DNA from: an uncultured Thermoanaerobaculia bacterium
GTDB lineage: Bacteria; Acidobacteriota; Thermoanaerobaculia; Multivoradales; Multivoraceae
Direction of reading: 5' to 3'
Assembly: GCA_951813015.1 (NCBI GenBank)
Contig: CATOTG010000006.1
Location: 959,501 to 1,023,500, forward strand
DNA: 64,000 nucleotides
The position numbers were made by a program, and so were the translations under genes. This document shows, in pieces, positions 37,535 to 46,299 of this stretch; within the stretch, counting starts at the first letter, position 1, and each line of letters opens with the position of its first letter. The notes beneath the pieces were generated by a model, which saw only the letters and a list, made by a program, of their open reading frames with translations, did not search any database and had not been told where the DNA came from.

Positions 37535-37894
37535 ATGACCGAGGGTCTGAAGTTGGACGTGGAACGCCGCGAGGGTCTCGCGGTGATCTACACCGACGGT
37601 TACATCAACAACCAGGGGGGCGAGGAGATCGCCGAGGCGGCCTATGCCCTGCTGGACGACGGGTACCGGACGTTGCTGCTCAACCTCCGGGGCACGAAGA
37701 TCGTCAACTCGATCGGGATTTCGATCCTGATCGAGATCATCGAGAAGATGCTCGAGGTGAAGGGACGCCTGGCCTTCTGCAATCTCACGCCGACAATCGA
37801 GAAGACGTTCCACATCATGGGCCTGGCCCAGTACTCGACGATCTGTCCGGACGAGCAGTCGGCGGTCACAGAACTTCAGTCGGGTACGTGCTGA
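37535..37894 (+). CDS. STAS-domain anti-sigma-factor antagonist (RsbV-like)
   Basis: 119 residues: a single STAS domain with LLLNLRGTKIVNSIGISILIEII. Ser59 (or the adjacent Ser of NSIGIS) is at the position phosphorylated in RsbV and SpoIIAA. When dephosphorylated it should bind the RsbW-like kinase and free its sigma factor. It lies 29 bases after the kinase gene, and the phosphatase gene begins 7 bases before its stop, so all three genes form an operon. Confidence 0.88.
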   Translation: MTEGLKLDVERREGLAVIYTDGYINNQGGEEIAEAAYALLDDGYRTLLLNLRGTKIVNSIGISILIEIIEKMLEVKGRLAFCNLTPTIEKTFHIMGLAQYSTICPDEQSAVTELQSGTC

Positions 37895-39540
37895 CCGGGC
37901 GGGCTGCCGAGCAACCCGCGGTGAGGCCGGCAGCGAGTCGCTCCGGAGGCGCCGGCGACCTGTGGCGGCTGGCGGCCGCGGCGGACGAATCGGACTGGGA
38001 GATCGGCACGGTCCAGACGCGGTTGGTGAAGCACTGGTGCCGGACGCTCGGACTGGAGGGCGCGCAGTTCTACCGTCGCGACGGTGGCCCGGTCGCGGCC
38101 TGGGGCGTGCTGGGCAGACAGGAGAGGCGGCTCGAGCACGAACTGGTGCTGTGCTACGCCGGGAGCGACGAGGCGACCGGCGATCCGGACGGCGCCGCCG
38201 CCCGGGGCGGCGCGCCGCCCGGGGCGCGTGAACTCGCCGGGATCCTGGCTGTGGGTCTGCGGCTGCGCGAGCTGGCGGACGAACTCAAGGACCGCAAGTT
38301 CCACGACAACTACAACGTGGTCACCCTGCAGGCGGTGTACGACGTGGGGTTGGCGATCGTCTCGACCCTGAACCTGGAAGAACTGACCGAGGAGATTCTG
38401 CTCCGCGCCGTGTCTCTGCTGGACGCCCGGCGCGGCGCCTTCTACCTGCGGAACGCGGAGGGTCGGCTGGCCCTGGCGGGAACGATCGGCGGCGGCGCCC
38501 GGGACGTTCTCGATGCGCCGGCAGCCGGCGGCTCGGACGCAGACGCCCTCGAGGCGGCGGCGGCCGGCGTGATTCCGGACGCGGAGCACTCACTGGCGGT
38601 GGCGATCGAAGGCGACGGAGGCAGCGGCAGCGTCGGCCTGCTGGTCGTTGCCGACAAGGAGAGCCGCACCGGCATCGGACCGTTCGCCGCCGCCGACCAT
38701 CGCGCGCTGTCCCTGTTCGCGAACCAGGCCGGCATCGCCTTGACCAACGCGAACCTCCATCGTCAGGCTCTCGAGAAGGAGCGGCTGGAGCGGGAGGTGG
38801 AGCTGGCGGCCGAGATTCAGCAGCGCATCCTGCCGTCCGACATGCCTGATGTCGGGAGCTTCGAAACCGCGGGCTGGAGCCGGCCTTCCCGCCAGGTTGG
38901 CGGCGACTACTACGGTTCGCTGCAGCTCAAGGGCTTGCGCCGGGGGGTGGTGGTCGCCGATGTGACCGGCAAGGGGATGCCGGCCGCCCTCCTCGTATCG
39001 ACCCTGGATTCGGCGCTCCGCCTCCTGGTCGACGACTCCCGCTTCGGCGGCGAGAGCGTGGGGGTGAAGACGTCAGCCGAACTCTTCGAACGCCTGAACA
39101 AGCACATCGTCGAGTCGAGCGCGAGCAACCGCTTCATCACCCTGATCCTGGCCGAGGTCGATCCGCGGGACCGCTCGGTCCGCTACGTCAACGCCGGACA
39201 CAACCCCGGGCTGCTGGTGCGCCGGAGTGGCGAAGTGACTGCCCTCGGCGCCAGCGGCCTGCCCCTGGGTCTGCTGCCGACCGCCACCTACCGGGTCGAC
39301 GAGGTGGGGATGGAACCGGGAGACCTCATCTGTCTCTACAGCGACGGGATCACGGAGTGCGAGTCGGTGGCGGACGAAGAGTACGGGCAGGAGCGGCTGG
39401 AGAGCTTCCTGCGAGAGAGGCGCAACCGGCCGCTGTCCGAGATCATTCAGGCGATCGACGACGATGTCAGCCGTTTCGGGGCCGGCCTGCCGCAGGGCGA
39501 CGACCAGACCGTCGTGCTGATCCGCTGTCGGGCAGCCTGA
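37888..39540 (+). CDS. PP2C-family phosphatase with GAF-like domain (RsbU-like)
   Basis: 550 residues from a GTG overlapping the STAS stop. An N-terminal region of about 150 residues is Ala/Gly rich and unassigned, a GAF domain covers about residues 155-300, and a SpoIIE-type PP2C domain covers about 330-545. Metal- and substrate-site motifs are QVGGDYYGS, VVADVTGKGMPAALLV, NAGHNPGLLVRR and GDDQTVVLI. The protein should dephosphorylate the STAS antagonist in response to a signal at the GAF domain. The gene order anti-sigma kinase, antagonist, phosphatase is the standard partner-switching order. Confidence 0.9.
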   Translation: MLTGRAAEQPAVRPAASRSGGAGDLWRLAAAADESDWEIGTVQTRLVKHWCRTLGLEGAQFYRRDGGPVAAWGVLGRQERRLEHELVLCYAGSDEATGDPDGAAARGGAPPGARELAGILAVGLRLRELADELKDRKFHDNYNVVTLQAVYDVGLAIVSTLNLEELTEEILLRAVSLLDARRGAFYLRNAEGRLALAGTIGGGARDVLDAPAAGGSDADALEAAAAGVIPDAEHSLAVAIEGDGGSGSVGLLVVADKESRTGIGPFAAADHRALSLFANQAGIALTNANLHRQALEKERLEREVELAAEIQQRILPSDMPDVGSFETAGWSRPSRQVGGDYYGSLQLKGLRRGVVVADVTGKGMPAALLVSTLDSALRLLVDDSRFGGESVGVKTSAELFERLNKHIVESSASNRFITLILAEVDPRDRSVRYVNAGHNPGLLVRRSGEVTALGASGLPLGLLPTATYRVDEVGMEPGDLICLYSDGITECESVADEEYGQERLESFLRERRNRPLSEIIQAIDDDVSRFGAGLPQGDDQTVVLIRCRAA

Positions 39541-39547
39541 GCCGCGT

Positions 39548-40993
39548 TCAGCGCCGCGCAGGCGCCGGAGCGGGCGCCAGGCCGTCCACGTCGCTGACGA
39601 CCAGCGCGGGGGCCGTCGTCCCGCCCAGGAAACCGTCGCGCGAGGTGCGGGAGTAGCAGGTTGCTCCGATTGCCAGCAGGTTGGACAGGACCCGCAGGAG
39701 ACTGTCCTCCCAGACCAGGTCGACCACGGGTTCGCCCAGCCGGCCGTCGCGGACGCGGCGGACGCCGCGGGCCCTGGCCCGGACGCGCATCCGTCCGGGG
39801 TCGAAGCACTCGACCTCGTCCAATCGACTGATCCAGATGCCGCCGTCCGCGATCTCGACCAGGGAGGGGTCGTTGTGGTCGCCCGAACCGAGGAACATGT
39901 TCAGTGGACAGGCCTCTTCGCCTCCGGTGCAGTGGCAGGTGGGCTCGAGACCGACGCGGGCTGCGGTCGCCGTGTCGAGAGCCGGCGTCTTCGGTACGCC
40001 CGCCGTGACCAATTCGACCGCCGTCTTCGTCCGTCCCTCCAGATCGAAGGGAAACGGCAGGCCGAGTTCGCTGCTTCCGTCGTCCAGGAGGTGGAGCCCC
40101 CGGTCGAAGACCTGAACGCCCATGTGTTGGAGCAGGAAGGACTCTCCCTGCACGATCGAGCGTGAAGAGAAGGCATACAGGTTCAGGAGTTCCAGCAGCT
40201 CGAGGGTCGCCTCCGGGGCAAGGAGCACGCTGGCGCCGTCCGGCGGCTCGCCGACGCCGTTGTCCGGCGCCCTGCGTGCGCGGGCGGTCTCAACCAGCCG
40301 GTCGAGATCCAGTTCGTCGATCGAGCGCGCGGCGTGACGGACGAAGCCGGCGCCGGGACCGTTGCCGCTTCGCACTTCGACCTGGATCGCGGTGGCCCGC
40401 TGGCCGCGCACGAGTTCGCGGCTGTTGGCGACCGCGGCCTGACCGACGGTCCACTCGACGACGGCCGCTTCGTCGTTTCTCAGGACCGCCTTGAGCAGCC
40501 GCCGCGCGGCATCCGCGTGGAGGCGAGCGAGAGCCGGGTCGTGAACGTCGACCGAAGGGAGTGGCGGCTCGCCCGGGCCGGGCAGCGAGGGCGTCGCCTC
40601 GGGGGCGGAAGCCCGCGCAGCCGCCATCGCCAGCCGGATCGGGCCGTCGAGCTCACCCGAGCGGCCGCCGCCGGTGCGGTGGGCGCCGGCGCGCCGTCCG
40701 TCGCGCACTCTGACCAGGACTTGACGGGAGCGTCGCCGGTAGCCGTCGAGGCTCGGGACGTGCAGGCCCGTCCGGCAGCGCCTGCTCTCCAGCCACACGA
40801 CCTCGGTGTCGTCGGCCGGCGATCGCCGCACCGCCGCGACGATCTCTTCCCTGACACGATCGAGCGACCGCAGGCGCGGCTCGGCCTCCTTGCTTGTGCC
40901 CCGGGGCCGGCCCTTCGATCGACTTCGGCGAGAGTTCCGTCCGGCAGTCCCCTTCAAGGATCGAGGATTCGGCGGCAATCGACGATCCGGCAC
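39548..40993 (-). CDS. TldE/PmbA-family metallopeptidase-like protein
   Basis: 481 residues from a GTG (the N-terminal 45 residues are Arg/Pro rich and probably not real; a later start is likely). The C-terminal half has the TldD/PmbA pattern: FDRGLHLLDDGS, LPFPFDLEGRTKTAVELV, CHCTGGEEACPLNMFLG, and RVRARGVRRVRDGRLGEPVVDLVWEDSLLRVLSNLLAIG, ending with a GTTAPALVVS segment. TldD/TldE are cytoplasmic and process peptides such as microcin B17 precursors and CcdA. The TldE partner lacks the zinc-binding motif (HExxxH), as here, and normally pairs with a TldD encoded elsewhere. It is divergent from pcm. Confidence 0.85.
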   Translation of the reverse strand: MPDRRLPPNPRSLKGTAGRNSRRSRSKGRPRGTSKEAEPRLRSLDRVREEIVAAVRRSPADDTEVVWLESRRCRTGLHVPSLDGYRRRSRQVLVRVRDGRRAGAHRTGGGRSGELDGPIRLAMAAARASAPEATPSLPGPGEPPLPSVDVHDPALARLHADAARRLLKAVLRNDEAAVVEWTVGQAAVANSRELVRGQRATAIQVEVRSGNGPGAGFVRHAARSIDELDLDRLVETARARRAPDNGVGEPPDGASVLLAPEATLELLELLNLYAFSSRSIVQGESFLLQHMGVQVFDRGLHLLDDGSSELGLPFPFDLEGRTKTAVELVTAGVPKTPALDTATAARVGLEPTCHCTGGEEACPLNMFLGSGDHNDPSLVEIADGGIWISRLDEVECFDPGRMRVRARARGVRRVRDGRLGEPVVDLVWEDSLLRVLSNLLAIGATCYSRTSRDGFLGGTTAPALVVSDVDGLAPAPAPARR

Positions 40994-41003
40994 GGGATTT
41001 GCC

Positions 41004-41017
41004 TATCATAAGGAGTC
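41004..41017 (+). promoter_or_regulatory. Candidate -10 box and ribosome-binding site for pcm
   Basis: A tatcat hexamer (41004-41009) is followed directly by aaggag (41010-41015), two bases before the GTG of pcm. The -10-like box this close to the start would imply a very short or leaderless transcript, so only the ribosome-binding site is convincing. Confidence 0.35.
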
Positions 41018-41809
41018 GTGTATTCGTTGATCAGACTGTTGGGGACGGGGGAGACGCGGCGTTGGCGCCCGGGCCGACAGTGGGTCGTCGCCGCGGCGGC
41101 CTGTTTGTCCGTATCTCCAGGGGTCGCCGCGCAGCCGAACTTCGGGACCGACGACTTCGCCTCGCAACGCAGGGTGATGGTCGAAGAGCAGATTCGCGGA
41201 CGCGGGATCGAGGAATCGCGGCTGCTGAACGCGCTCGAGACGGTGCCCCGCCATGAATTCGTGCCCGAGGCACTGCGGGACGAGGCGTACCGGGATGCAC
41301 CGCTGCAGATCGGCTCGGGCCAGACCGTGTCGCAGCCCTACCTGGTGGCGCTGATGGCCGACCTGCTGGAGCTCGACGGTGACGAGAAGCTGCTGGAGAT
41401 CGGCACCGGTTCGGGCTACACGACGGCGGTTCTGGCGCGTCTGGCCCGTCGGGTCTACTCGATCGAGATCATCGACGAGCTGGCGGACAGGGCGAGCACG
41501 GTGCTGGATGACCTGGGTTACGGCAACGTGGAAGTGCGGGTGGACGACGGGTACCGCGGTTGGCCCGAGGAAGCGCCGTTCGACCGCATCCTCGTTTCGG
41601 CGGCGCCGTCCGAGGTGCCTCCTCCCCTGCTCGAGCAGCTCAAGGTGGACGGCATCCTGGTGGCGCCGGTCGGTCGAACCCTTCAGGACCTGGTCGTGAT
41701 CCGGAAGACCGCGGACGGCCTGGTGCGCCGTCAGGTCGATGTCGTGCGACTCGTTCCGATGGTTGGTCGCGCGCAGGAAGATCCTGAGGGAGAAAGCCCG
41801 AACTTCTAG
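41018..41809 (+). CDS. pcm: Secreted protein-L-isoaspartate O-methyltransferase
   Basis: 263 residues from a GTG. A signal-peptide-like N-terminus (about 1-38, ending SPGVAAQ) precedes the methyltransferase. Motif I is LEIGTGSGYTTAVLARLAR, and the family hallmark is GSGQTVSQPYLVALMADLLEL plus VPRHEFVPEALRDEAYRDAP. The enzyme repairs isoaspartyl residues by transferring a methyl group from SAM. Most PCMs are cytoplasmic, so the leader would put this one in the periplasm, where SAM supply would be unclear. A shorter start without the leader cannot be excluded. It is followed by a tRNA-Ala on the other strand. Confidence 0.88.
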   Translation: MYSLIRLLGTGETRRWRPGRQWVVAAAACLSVSPGVAAQPNFGTDDFASQRRVMVEEQIRGRGIEESRLLNALETVPRHEFVPEALRDEAYRDAPLQIGSGQTVSQPYLVALMADLLELDGDEKLLEIGTGSGYTTAVLARLARRVYSIEIIDELADRASTVLDDLGYGNVEVRVDDGYRGWPEEAPFDRILVSAAPSEVPPPLLEQLKVDGILVAPVGRTLQDLVVIRKTADGLVRRQVDVVRLVPMVGRAQEDPEGESPNF

Positions 41810-41855
41810 CCGTTCGCGGGGGCGTCCGGCGATCCTCGGTGTTGAACGGGCGAAA

Positions 41856-41931
41856 TGGTGGAGCAGAAGGGACTTGAACCCTCGACCCCCACGTTGCGAA
41901 CGTGGTGCTCTCCCAGCTGAGCTACTGCCCC
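41856..41931 (-). tRNA. tRNA-Ala (CGC)
   Basis: 76-base cloverleaf on the minus strand. The acceptor stem pairs GGGGCAG with CTGCTCC (one G-T), the D arm GTAGCTCAGCTGGGAGAGC is standard, and the anticodon stem/loop CCACG-TTCGCAA-CGTGG gives anticodon CGC (reads GCG). The T arm contains GTTCAAGTC, and CCA is encoded. Confidence 0.95.
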
Positions 41932-42098
41932 ACGAGTGCCCCGCGAGTCCCCGGGCCTCGGGGCGGCGCAGTGTAGCAGCCTGGCGGTTGTCTCGGCGCG
42001 TTGCGGCGGAGTGCCTGTAGCGGCGGGTGTATAGTTGGTGTCGCCCTTGAGCCTGAGGGGCGCAAACACCTGACCTCCGACTTCTGGAAGAAACCGAG

Positions 42099-42488
42099 AT
42101 GAGCAACGCCAAGAAGAACGAGAGCGATGCCGACAGCAGCAACGTGACGTCGATGGATCTGGCCCGCGAGGCCGTAGCGGAAGGCGTGGAGAAGGCGCGC
42201 TCCGCAGTCAGTCACCGCGTCGACGCGGCGCGCGAGCGGATGCGCGATTCGAAGCTGTCGGACCGGGTCAAGAAAGCCTCCGGTCGGGCCGGCGAGGCAG
42301 CTCGCGGAGGGTACGGCCGGGCCAGGGAAAAGCTGGGTACCGGTTACGAACGGGCGCGCAAGGACGTGGATCAGCTGGTCGGCGACGTGAACGTGTATGT
42401 CCGAGACAACCCCGGCCGATCGGTGCTGATCGCTGCCAGCGTGGGCTTCGTTCTGGGGTTCCTCCTGCGCCGTGACCGCCGAGCCTGA
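42099..42488 (+). CDS. DUF883/YqjD-like inner-membrane protein
   Basis: 129 residues. The first 95 residues are highly charged and helical, with many Arg and Lys-rich heptads (EGVEKARSAVSHRVDAARERM), and the end is one membrane helix (SVLIAASVGFVLGFLL) followed by an RRDRR tail. This is the layout of the ElaB/YqjD/DUF883 family, ribosome-associated inner-membrane proteins of stationary phase in E. coli. The next gene starts 17 bases before this one ends, with a related membrane segment (SVAVAASVGFLIGRARGRE). Confidence 0.78.
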   Translation: MSNAKKNESDADSSNVTSMDLAREAVAEGVEKARSAVSHRVDAARERMRDSKLSDRVKKASGRAGEAARGGYGRAREKLGTGYERARKDVDQLVGDVNVYVRDNPGRSVLIAASVGFVLGFLLRRDRRA

Positions 42489-42702
42489 GCAGCCGGCGAT
42501 CGAGGATCGGATCGTCGGCAGCCTGACGCCCGGCCTCGACTGGGTGTCCCTGGTCCGGACCTGGCCCCTGGCGTCGGTTGCGGTCGCGGCGTCGGTCGGG
42601 TTTCTGATCGGGCGCGCCCGCGGGCGGGAGATCATGAACGTCCTCGGCGACCTGGCCGGCGAACGGGTCGACGAAAGCGTGCGCAGTTTTCTCGTTCGCT
42701 AG
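42472..42702 (+). CDS. Small membrane protein following the DUF883-like gene
   Basis: 76 residues from a GTG inside the end of the preceding gene. It has one membrane segment (about 29-47, PLASVAVAASVGFLIG) with the same AASVGF core as the DUF883-like neighbour, then a basic RARGRE and an amphipathic tail. The overlap and shared motif suggest that both are components of one inner-membrane unit. No family was recognised. Confidence 0.65.
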   Translation: MTAEPEQPAIEDRIVGSLTPGLDWVSLVRTWPLASVAVAASVGFLIGRARGREIMNVLGDLAGERVDESVRSFLVR

Positions 42703-42725
42703 CTGCTGGAGCCGCCAGCTTCGCG

Positions 42726-43589
42726 GTGCGCCGCCTCCTCCATCTCTCCGATATCCATTTCGGACCTCCCCACTACGAGCCGGCGGCGGCCGGCGTGGAG
42801 GAGCTGGTCGCGGAACGTCGGCCCGACCTGGTCGTCGTTTCGGGCGACCTGACCCAACGCGCCAGGGCGGGGCAGTTCCGCCAGGCAGGCCGGTTTCTCG
42901 AAGGCCTGGGGCGTCCCTTTCTGGCCGTGCCCGGCAATCACGACGTGCCCATGTACCGGTTCTGGGAGCGGCTCTTCGATCGCTACGGCGCCTACCGCCG
43001 GCATTTCAGCACCGATCTGGAGCCTGTCTTCGTGGACGATGAGATGGAGGTCGTCGGTTTCAATACGGCGTTCAACCTGACGATCGATAACGGCCGTTTC
43101 ACCTGCAGACAGTTGGCGGGCGTAGGCGAACGGTTCGGCTCGGGCCGTTCAGGGGCGGTGCAGCAGGCGCCCGGGGAGCCGGCGCACCCGGTCTCCGGAG
43201 CTCCGGTACGGATCGCGGTCGTTCACCATCCGCTGGCGGCGCTTCCGGAACTCATGGGCTGGCGCACGGCGCGCCGCAGCGACGAGGCGCTGGCCGCGTT
43301 TGCCGAGGCCGGTGTCGACCTGGTCCTGTCGGGCCACGTCCACGTTGCCGCCGTGGGCAGGGCGCCGGACTGCCCGCGACGACTGTGGCTGGTCCACAGC
43401 GGGACGTCGACTTCCAGGCGCGGCCGGGGAGCGGAGCAGGGCAGGAACAGTTGCAACTGGATCACTCTGGAGGCCGGGCCGGACGGCCGCAGGGCCCGGG
43501 TCGAGCAGCTGGCCTGGTCGGAGGATCGTGGCCGCTTCGAAGTCGAAACGGTCCACGACTGCGAACTGTCGATCCAGCGCACCTCATGA
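42726..43589 (+). CDS. Calcineurin-like metallophosphoesterase
   Basis: 287 residues from a GTG. The metal-ligand motifs of the family are complete: LSDIHFG (D and H), VVSGDLTQRA, GNHDVPMY, VVHHPLAALPE and LSGHVHVAA. It is probably a cytoplasmic phosphodiesterase, with substrate unknown; it resembles 3',5'-cyclic nucleotide phosphodiesterase-type members. The first M16 gene begins inside its stop codon (ATGA), so they are co-translated. A Gly/Ala/Pro-rich insertion near residues 140-160 interrupts the fold in a loop. Confidence 0.9.
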   Translation: MRRLLHLSDIHFGPPHYEPAAAGVEELVAERRPDLVVVSGDLTQRARAGQFRQAGRFLEGLGRPFLAVPGNHDVPMYRFWERLFDRYGAYRRHFSTDLEPVFVDDEMEVVGFNTAFNLTIDNGRFTCRQLAGVGERFGSGRSGAVQQAPGEPAHPVSGAPVRIAVVHHPLAALPELMGWRTARRSDEALAAFAEAGVDLVLSGHVHVAAVGRAPDCPRRLWLVHSGTSTSRRGRGAEQGRNSCNWITLEAGPDGRRARVEQLAWSEDRGRFEVETVHDCELSIQRTS

Positions 43590-44887
43590 TCGATCTGCGG
43601 GTGTTCGATCGGGTGACCGCCGAGGCGCAGACCCTGGACAACGGCCTGTCCGTCGTTCTGCTGCCCCAGGCGGGCGCCGAATCGATCGTCACGGTCGTCT
43701 GCTATCGCGCCGGCAGTCGGGACGAGGCGGCGAACGAAGCCGGTGTTGCCCACTTCCTGGAGCACATGATGTTCAAGGGGTCGGCGCTCTACCCCCCGGG
43801 AGCGATCGACAGCGTGACCCAGAGGCTCGGCGGCACGAACAACGCCTTCACGTCGCACGACGTCAGTGCGTATCACTTCCAGTTCGAGCGTGGCTCCTGG
43901 GACGAGGCGCTTCTGATCGAGGCCGACCGGATGCGGGGCCTGAGCCTGCTGGCGGAGGAAGTCGAGAGCGAGCGCGAGGTCATTCTCGAGGAGATCCGGA
44001 TGGTCGAGGACGATCCCTGGGACGCCCTGGAGCAGGCGGTCGCGCGACGCCTCTTCGGCGGCCATCCCTACGGCCGGCCGGTGCTCGGTACCAGGGCCAG
44101 CCTTCGCGGCCTGGACGCCTCCTCCCTCGGTTCGTTCCACCGCCGTCACTACCGGCCCGAAAGAGCCGTGCTGGTCGCGGCCGGGGCATTGCCGCGGGAC
44201 GCGATGGAGCGGATCGAGGCCGCTCTGGGAGCGGGGGCCTCCGGGAACGGCGGTGCGGCAGACGCTGGCGTCGCGCTGCCGTCCGCGGACGGGGGGCAGG
44301 TCGAACCTCCGGACTTCGATGCCGCGCCCGGCCGCCGGGTCGAGCAGCGCCGCGGCGAAATGGCGCGTCTCCTGGTTGCGCATCCGGCGCCGGCGGCCGA
44401 CGATCCGGCCTCCGTTTACGTTCGTCTCGCCCTGTGTGTCCTCGCCAGTGGACGGGCGAGTCGCATTCAGCGAGACCTGGTCGAACAGGACCCGTTGGCG
44501 CTCTGGGCCGCTTGCGGGTCGAGCGGTCATCGGCTCGGAGGCATGTCGACTCTGGCCGCGGAGGGCGCGGCGGGAGTCGCCCCCGCCCGCCTCGAGGCGG
44601 AAGTGTGCGCGCGGGTCGACGGTCTGGCCGCGAGCCCGCCGCCCGTGGAGGAACTCGAGAGGGCGAAGCGGGTCCTGTTCGCCGACTGGGTGTTCATCCA
44701 CGAACGGATCGCCGAGCGGGCGGTTTCGGCCGCCGTCGAGCACGCCCTCTTCTTTCCTGGCTTCAGCCGGGATTCGTTCGAGGCGCTGGCTCGCGCCACC
44801 GCCGCCGACGTCTCGGATGCCTGCGCGGCCTGGCTGTCCCCGGCGACGCGGATCGTCGGCTGGTCGCTGCCGAACGGCGCGTCGTGA
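43586..44887 (+). CDS. M16-family zinc peptidase (catalytic subunit)
   Basis: 433 residues from an ATG overlapping the phosphoesterase. The inverted zinc motif is VAHFLEHMMFKGS (HxxEH, about residues 54-58), with the second Glu 70-77 residues further on in the EVILEEIRMVEDDPWDALEQ region. The peptidase is predicted to degrade small peptides; related PqqL/YmxG-like proteins act in the periplasm, but no signal peptide is evident. The next gene is a paralogue lacking the zinc motif and begins inside this stop codon, giving a catalytic/non-catalytic pair as in mitochondrial processing peptidase. Confidence 0.92.
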   Translation: MIDLRVFDRVTAEAQTLDNGLSVVLLPQAGAESIVTVVCYRAGSRDEAANEAGVAHFLEHMMFKGSALYPPGAIDSVTQRLGGTNNAFTSHDVSAYHFQFERGSWDEALLIEADRMRGLSLLAEEVESEREVILEEIRMVEDDPWDALEQAVARRLFGGHPYGRPVLGTRASLRGLDASSLGSFHRRHYRPERAVLVAAGALPRDAMERIEAALGAGASGNGGAADAGVALPSADGGQVEPPDFDAAPGRRVEQRRGEMARLLVAHPAPAADDPASVYVRLALCVLASGRASRIQRDLVEQDPLALWAACGSSGHRLGGMSTLAAEGAAGVAPARLEAEVCARVDGLAASPPPVEELERAKRVLFADWVFIHERIAERAVSAAVEHALFFPGFSRDSFEALARATAADVSDACAAWLSPATRIVGWSLPNGAS

Positions 44888-46296
44888 GCACCGGCCGGTT
44901 GGCGCCGCTCCCGCCGGTGGAGCGCGAGCCCTCGCGTCTCGACCTCTGGTCCGGCCGGCTCCGTCTTGCCGCGTTGCGGGCGCCGGGCTCCGGCGTCGTC
45001 GAGGCGCGGGCCTGGCTGCGCGGCGGCGCTCGTATCGAGCCGCAGCCCGGCCTGTCGCTTTTGTGCGGCCGCATGCTGGTCGAAGGCAGTGCCCGCCGGA
45101 CGTGGCGGGAGATCGCCGAACAGGCGGAGGCACGCGGCGTGTCGCTGAGCGGCCTGGCGACCGCCGAGGTCCACGGCGTTGCGGTCGAGGCACTGGCTGA
45201 CGACGCTGGACTGGCGCTTGCGTGGCTGGCCGAGTTGGTGCTCGAACCCGGCTTCGATCGGGCACGGTTCGAACTGCTGCGGGCTCAGACCCTGGGTGAA
45301 CTCAGGAGCCTGGCGGATCGGCCTGAAGTGGTCACTGGGTGGGCCTTCCGCGATCAGCTCTACCACCCGCATCCGCTGGCGGCGCCGAGCCAGGGCACGC
45401 CGGAATCGCTTGCAGGTCTGTCGCCGGAAGACTGCCGGCGCTTCCACGAGGAGTCCCTGGCGCGGGGCGGCGTGATCGCCGTGGCCGGCGACATCGACGA
45501 GGAGGCCGTGCTGGCGGACCTGGAGCGACTGTTCGAGGGCTTTCGTGGTGGCAGTTCGACAGGCTCAGCGGGTGCGCCGGCCTGTCATCCGTGCGCCCGA
45601 CGGACGGGCGCACGGACTGATTCGCGTGTGGCGCGTACCGCGCCACCCGGGTCCTGGCCGGCGTCCGCCGAAGGCGGAATCCGCGCCGCCGAACTGCCGG
45701 CGCCGCCCGGTCGCCACGAGCATCACATCGAGGTTCCCACCGGTTCGCGGGAGCAGGCGCATGTGTACGCCGGTCATTTCACCGTCGCTCGGCGGCATCC
45801 CGATCTGCCGGAGCTGCGCGCTCTCGGCATCCTGCTCGGTTCGGACGGCCTGGCCGGCCTGATCCCCAACCGCATTCGGGAACAGGAGGGCCTGGCCTAC
45901 GCCACTCACGTCGATCTGCTGGCTGGCGCCGGCGCCGATCCGGGCGCGCTTTCGGTTTACCTTGGCACTCACCCGGATCATGTCGAACGCGCACTCGAGC
46001 TGGTGCGCGATTCGCTCGCGGAAGTGCTGGAGGAGCCTCCCGATGCGGCCGCTCTCGAAGCATGCAAGACGGGCATGTTCGGCCGCGAGCCGTTCCTGAG
46101 AGAGACGGCCGCTCAGTGGGCCGGACAGCTCGTCGACGCGCTGCTCTTCGACCTGCCGAGCTACCGGCGTCGATGGCGGCTCGAACGGATCGAGCGGCTC
46201 ACACCTGAGCGCGTCCTCGAGGCCGCTCGACGGCACATCGACCTGGATCGCCTGCGGGTCACGGTGGGCCTTCCGGCGGCAGCTCCGGTGGAATGA
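44884..46296 (+). CDS. M16-family paralogue without zinc motif (non-catalytic partner)
   Basis: 470 residues from a GTG overlapping the catalytic gene. The M16 fold is recognisable (SLADRPEVVTGWAFRDQLYHPHPLAAP, NRIREQEGLAYATHVDLL, CKTGMFGREPFLRETAAQWAG), but where HxxEH should be the sequence reads LCGRMLVEGSARRT, without a usable zinc site. It is thus a binding or gating partner of the upstream gene. About 55 residues in the middle are encoded by a palindrome-rich insertion (see 45545-45710) that keeps the frame open. The corrected family length without it would be about 415. Confidence 0.88.
   Translation: MSTGRLAPLPPVEREPSRLDLWSGRLRLAALRAPGSGVVEARAWLRGGARIEPQPGLSLLCGRMLVEGSARRTWREIAEQAEARGVSLSGLATAEVHGVAVEALADDAGLALAWLAELVLEPGFDRARFELLRAQTLGELRSLADRPEVVTGWAFRDQLYHPHPLAAPSQGTPESLAGLSPEDCRRFHEESLARGGVIAVAGDIDEEAVLADLERLFEGFRGGSSTGSAGAPACHPCARRTGARTDSRVARTAPPGSWPASAEGGIRAAELPAPPGRHEHHIEVPTGSREQAHVYAGHFTVARRHPDLPELRALGILLGSDGLAGLIPNRIREQEGLAYATHVDLLAGAGADPGALSVYLGTHPDHVERALELVRDSLAEVLEEPPDAAALEACKTGMFGREPFLRETAAQWAGQLVDALLFDLPSYRRRWRLERIERLTPERVLEAARRHIDLDRLRVTVGLPAAAPVE
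45588..45678. repeat. Three hairpins in an in-frame insertion in the M16 gene
   Basis: Perfect inverted repeats in tandem: a 12-base stem with 5-base loop (45588-45616, arms tccgtgcgcccg and its complement), an 8-base stem with 3-base loop (45628-45646, gtggcgcg-tac) and a 6-base stem (45664-45678, tccgcc-gaa). A REP-like ttcgacaggctcagc precedes them (45554-45568). The surrounding insertion of about 165 bases is in frame. Confidence 0.8.
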
Positions 46297-46299
46297 TGG

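Noticed and set aside
43130..43205. Palindromes in the phosphoesterase gene (ccggagctccgg and gaacgg/ccgttc)
   Set aside because: Short GC-rich palindromes are expected by chance at this base composition and there is no repeated structure.
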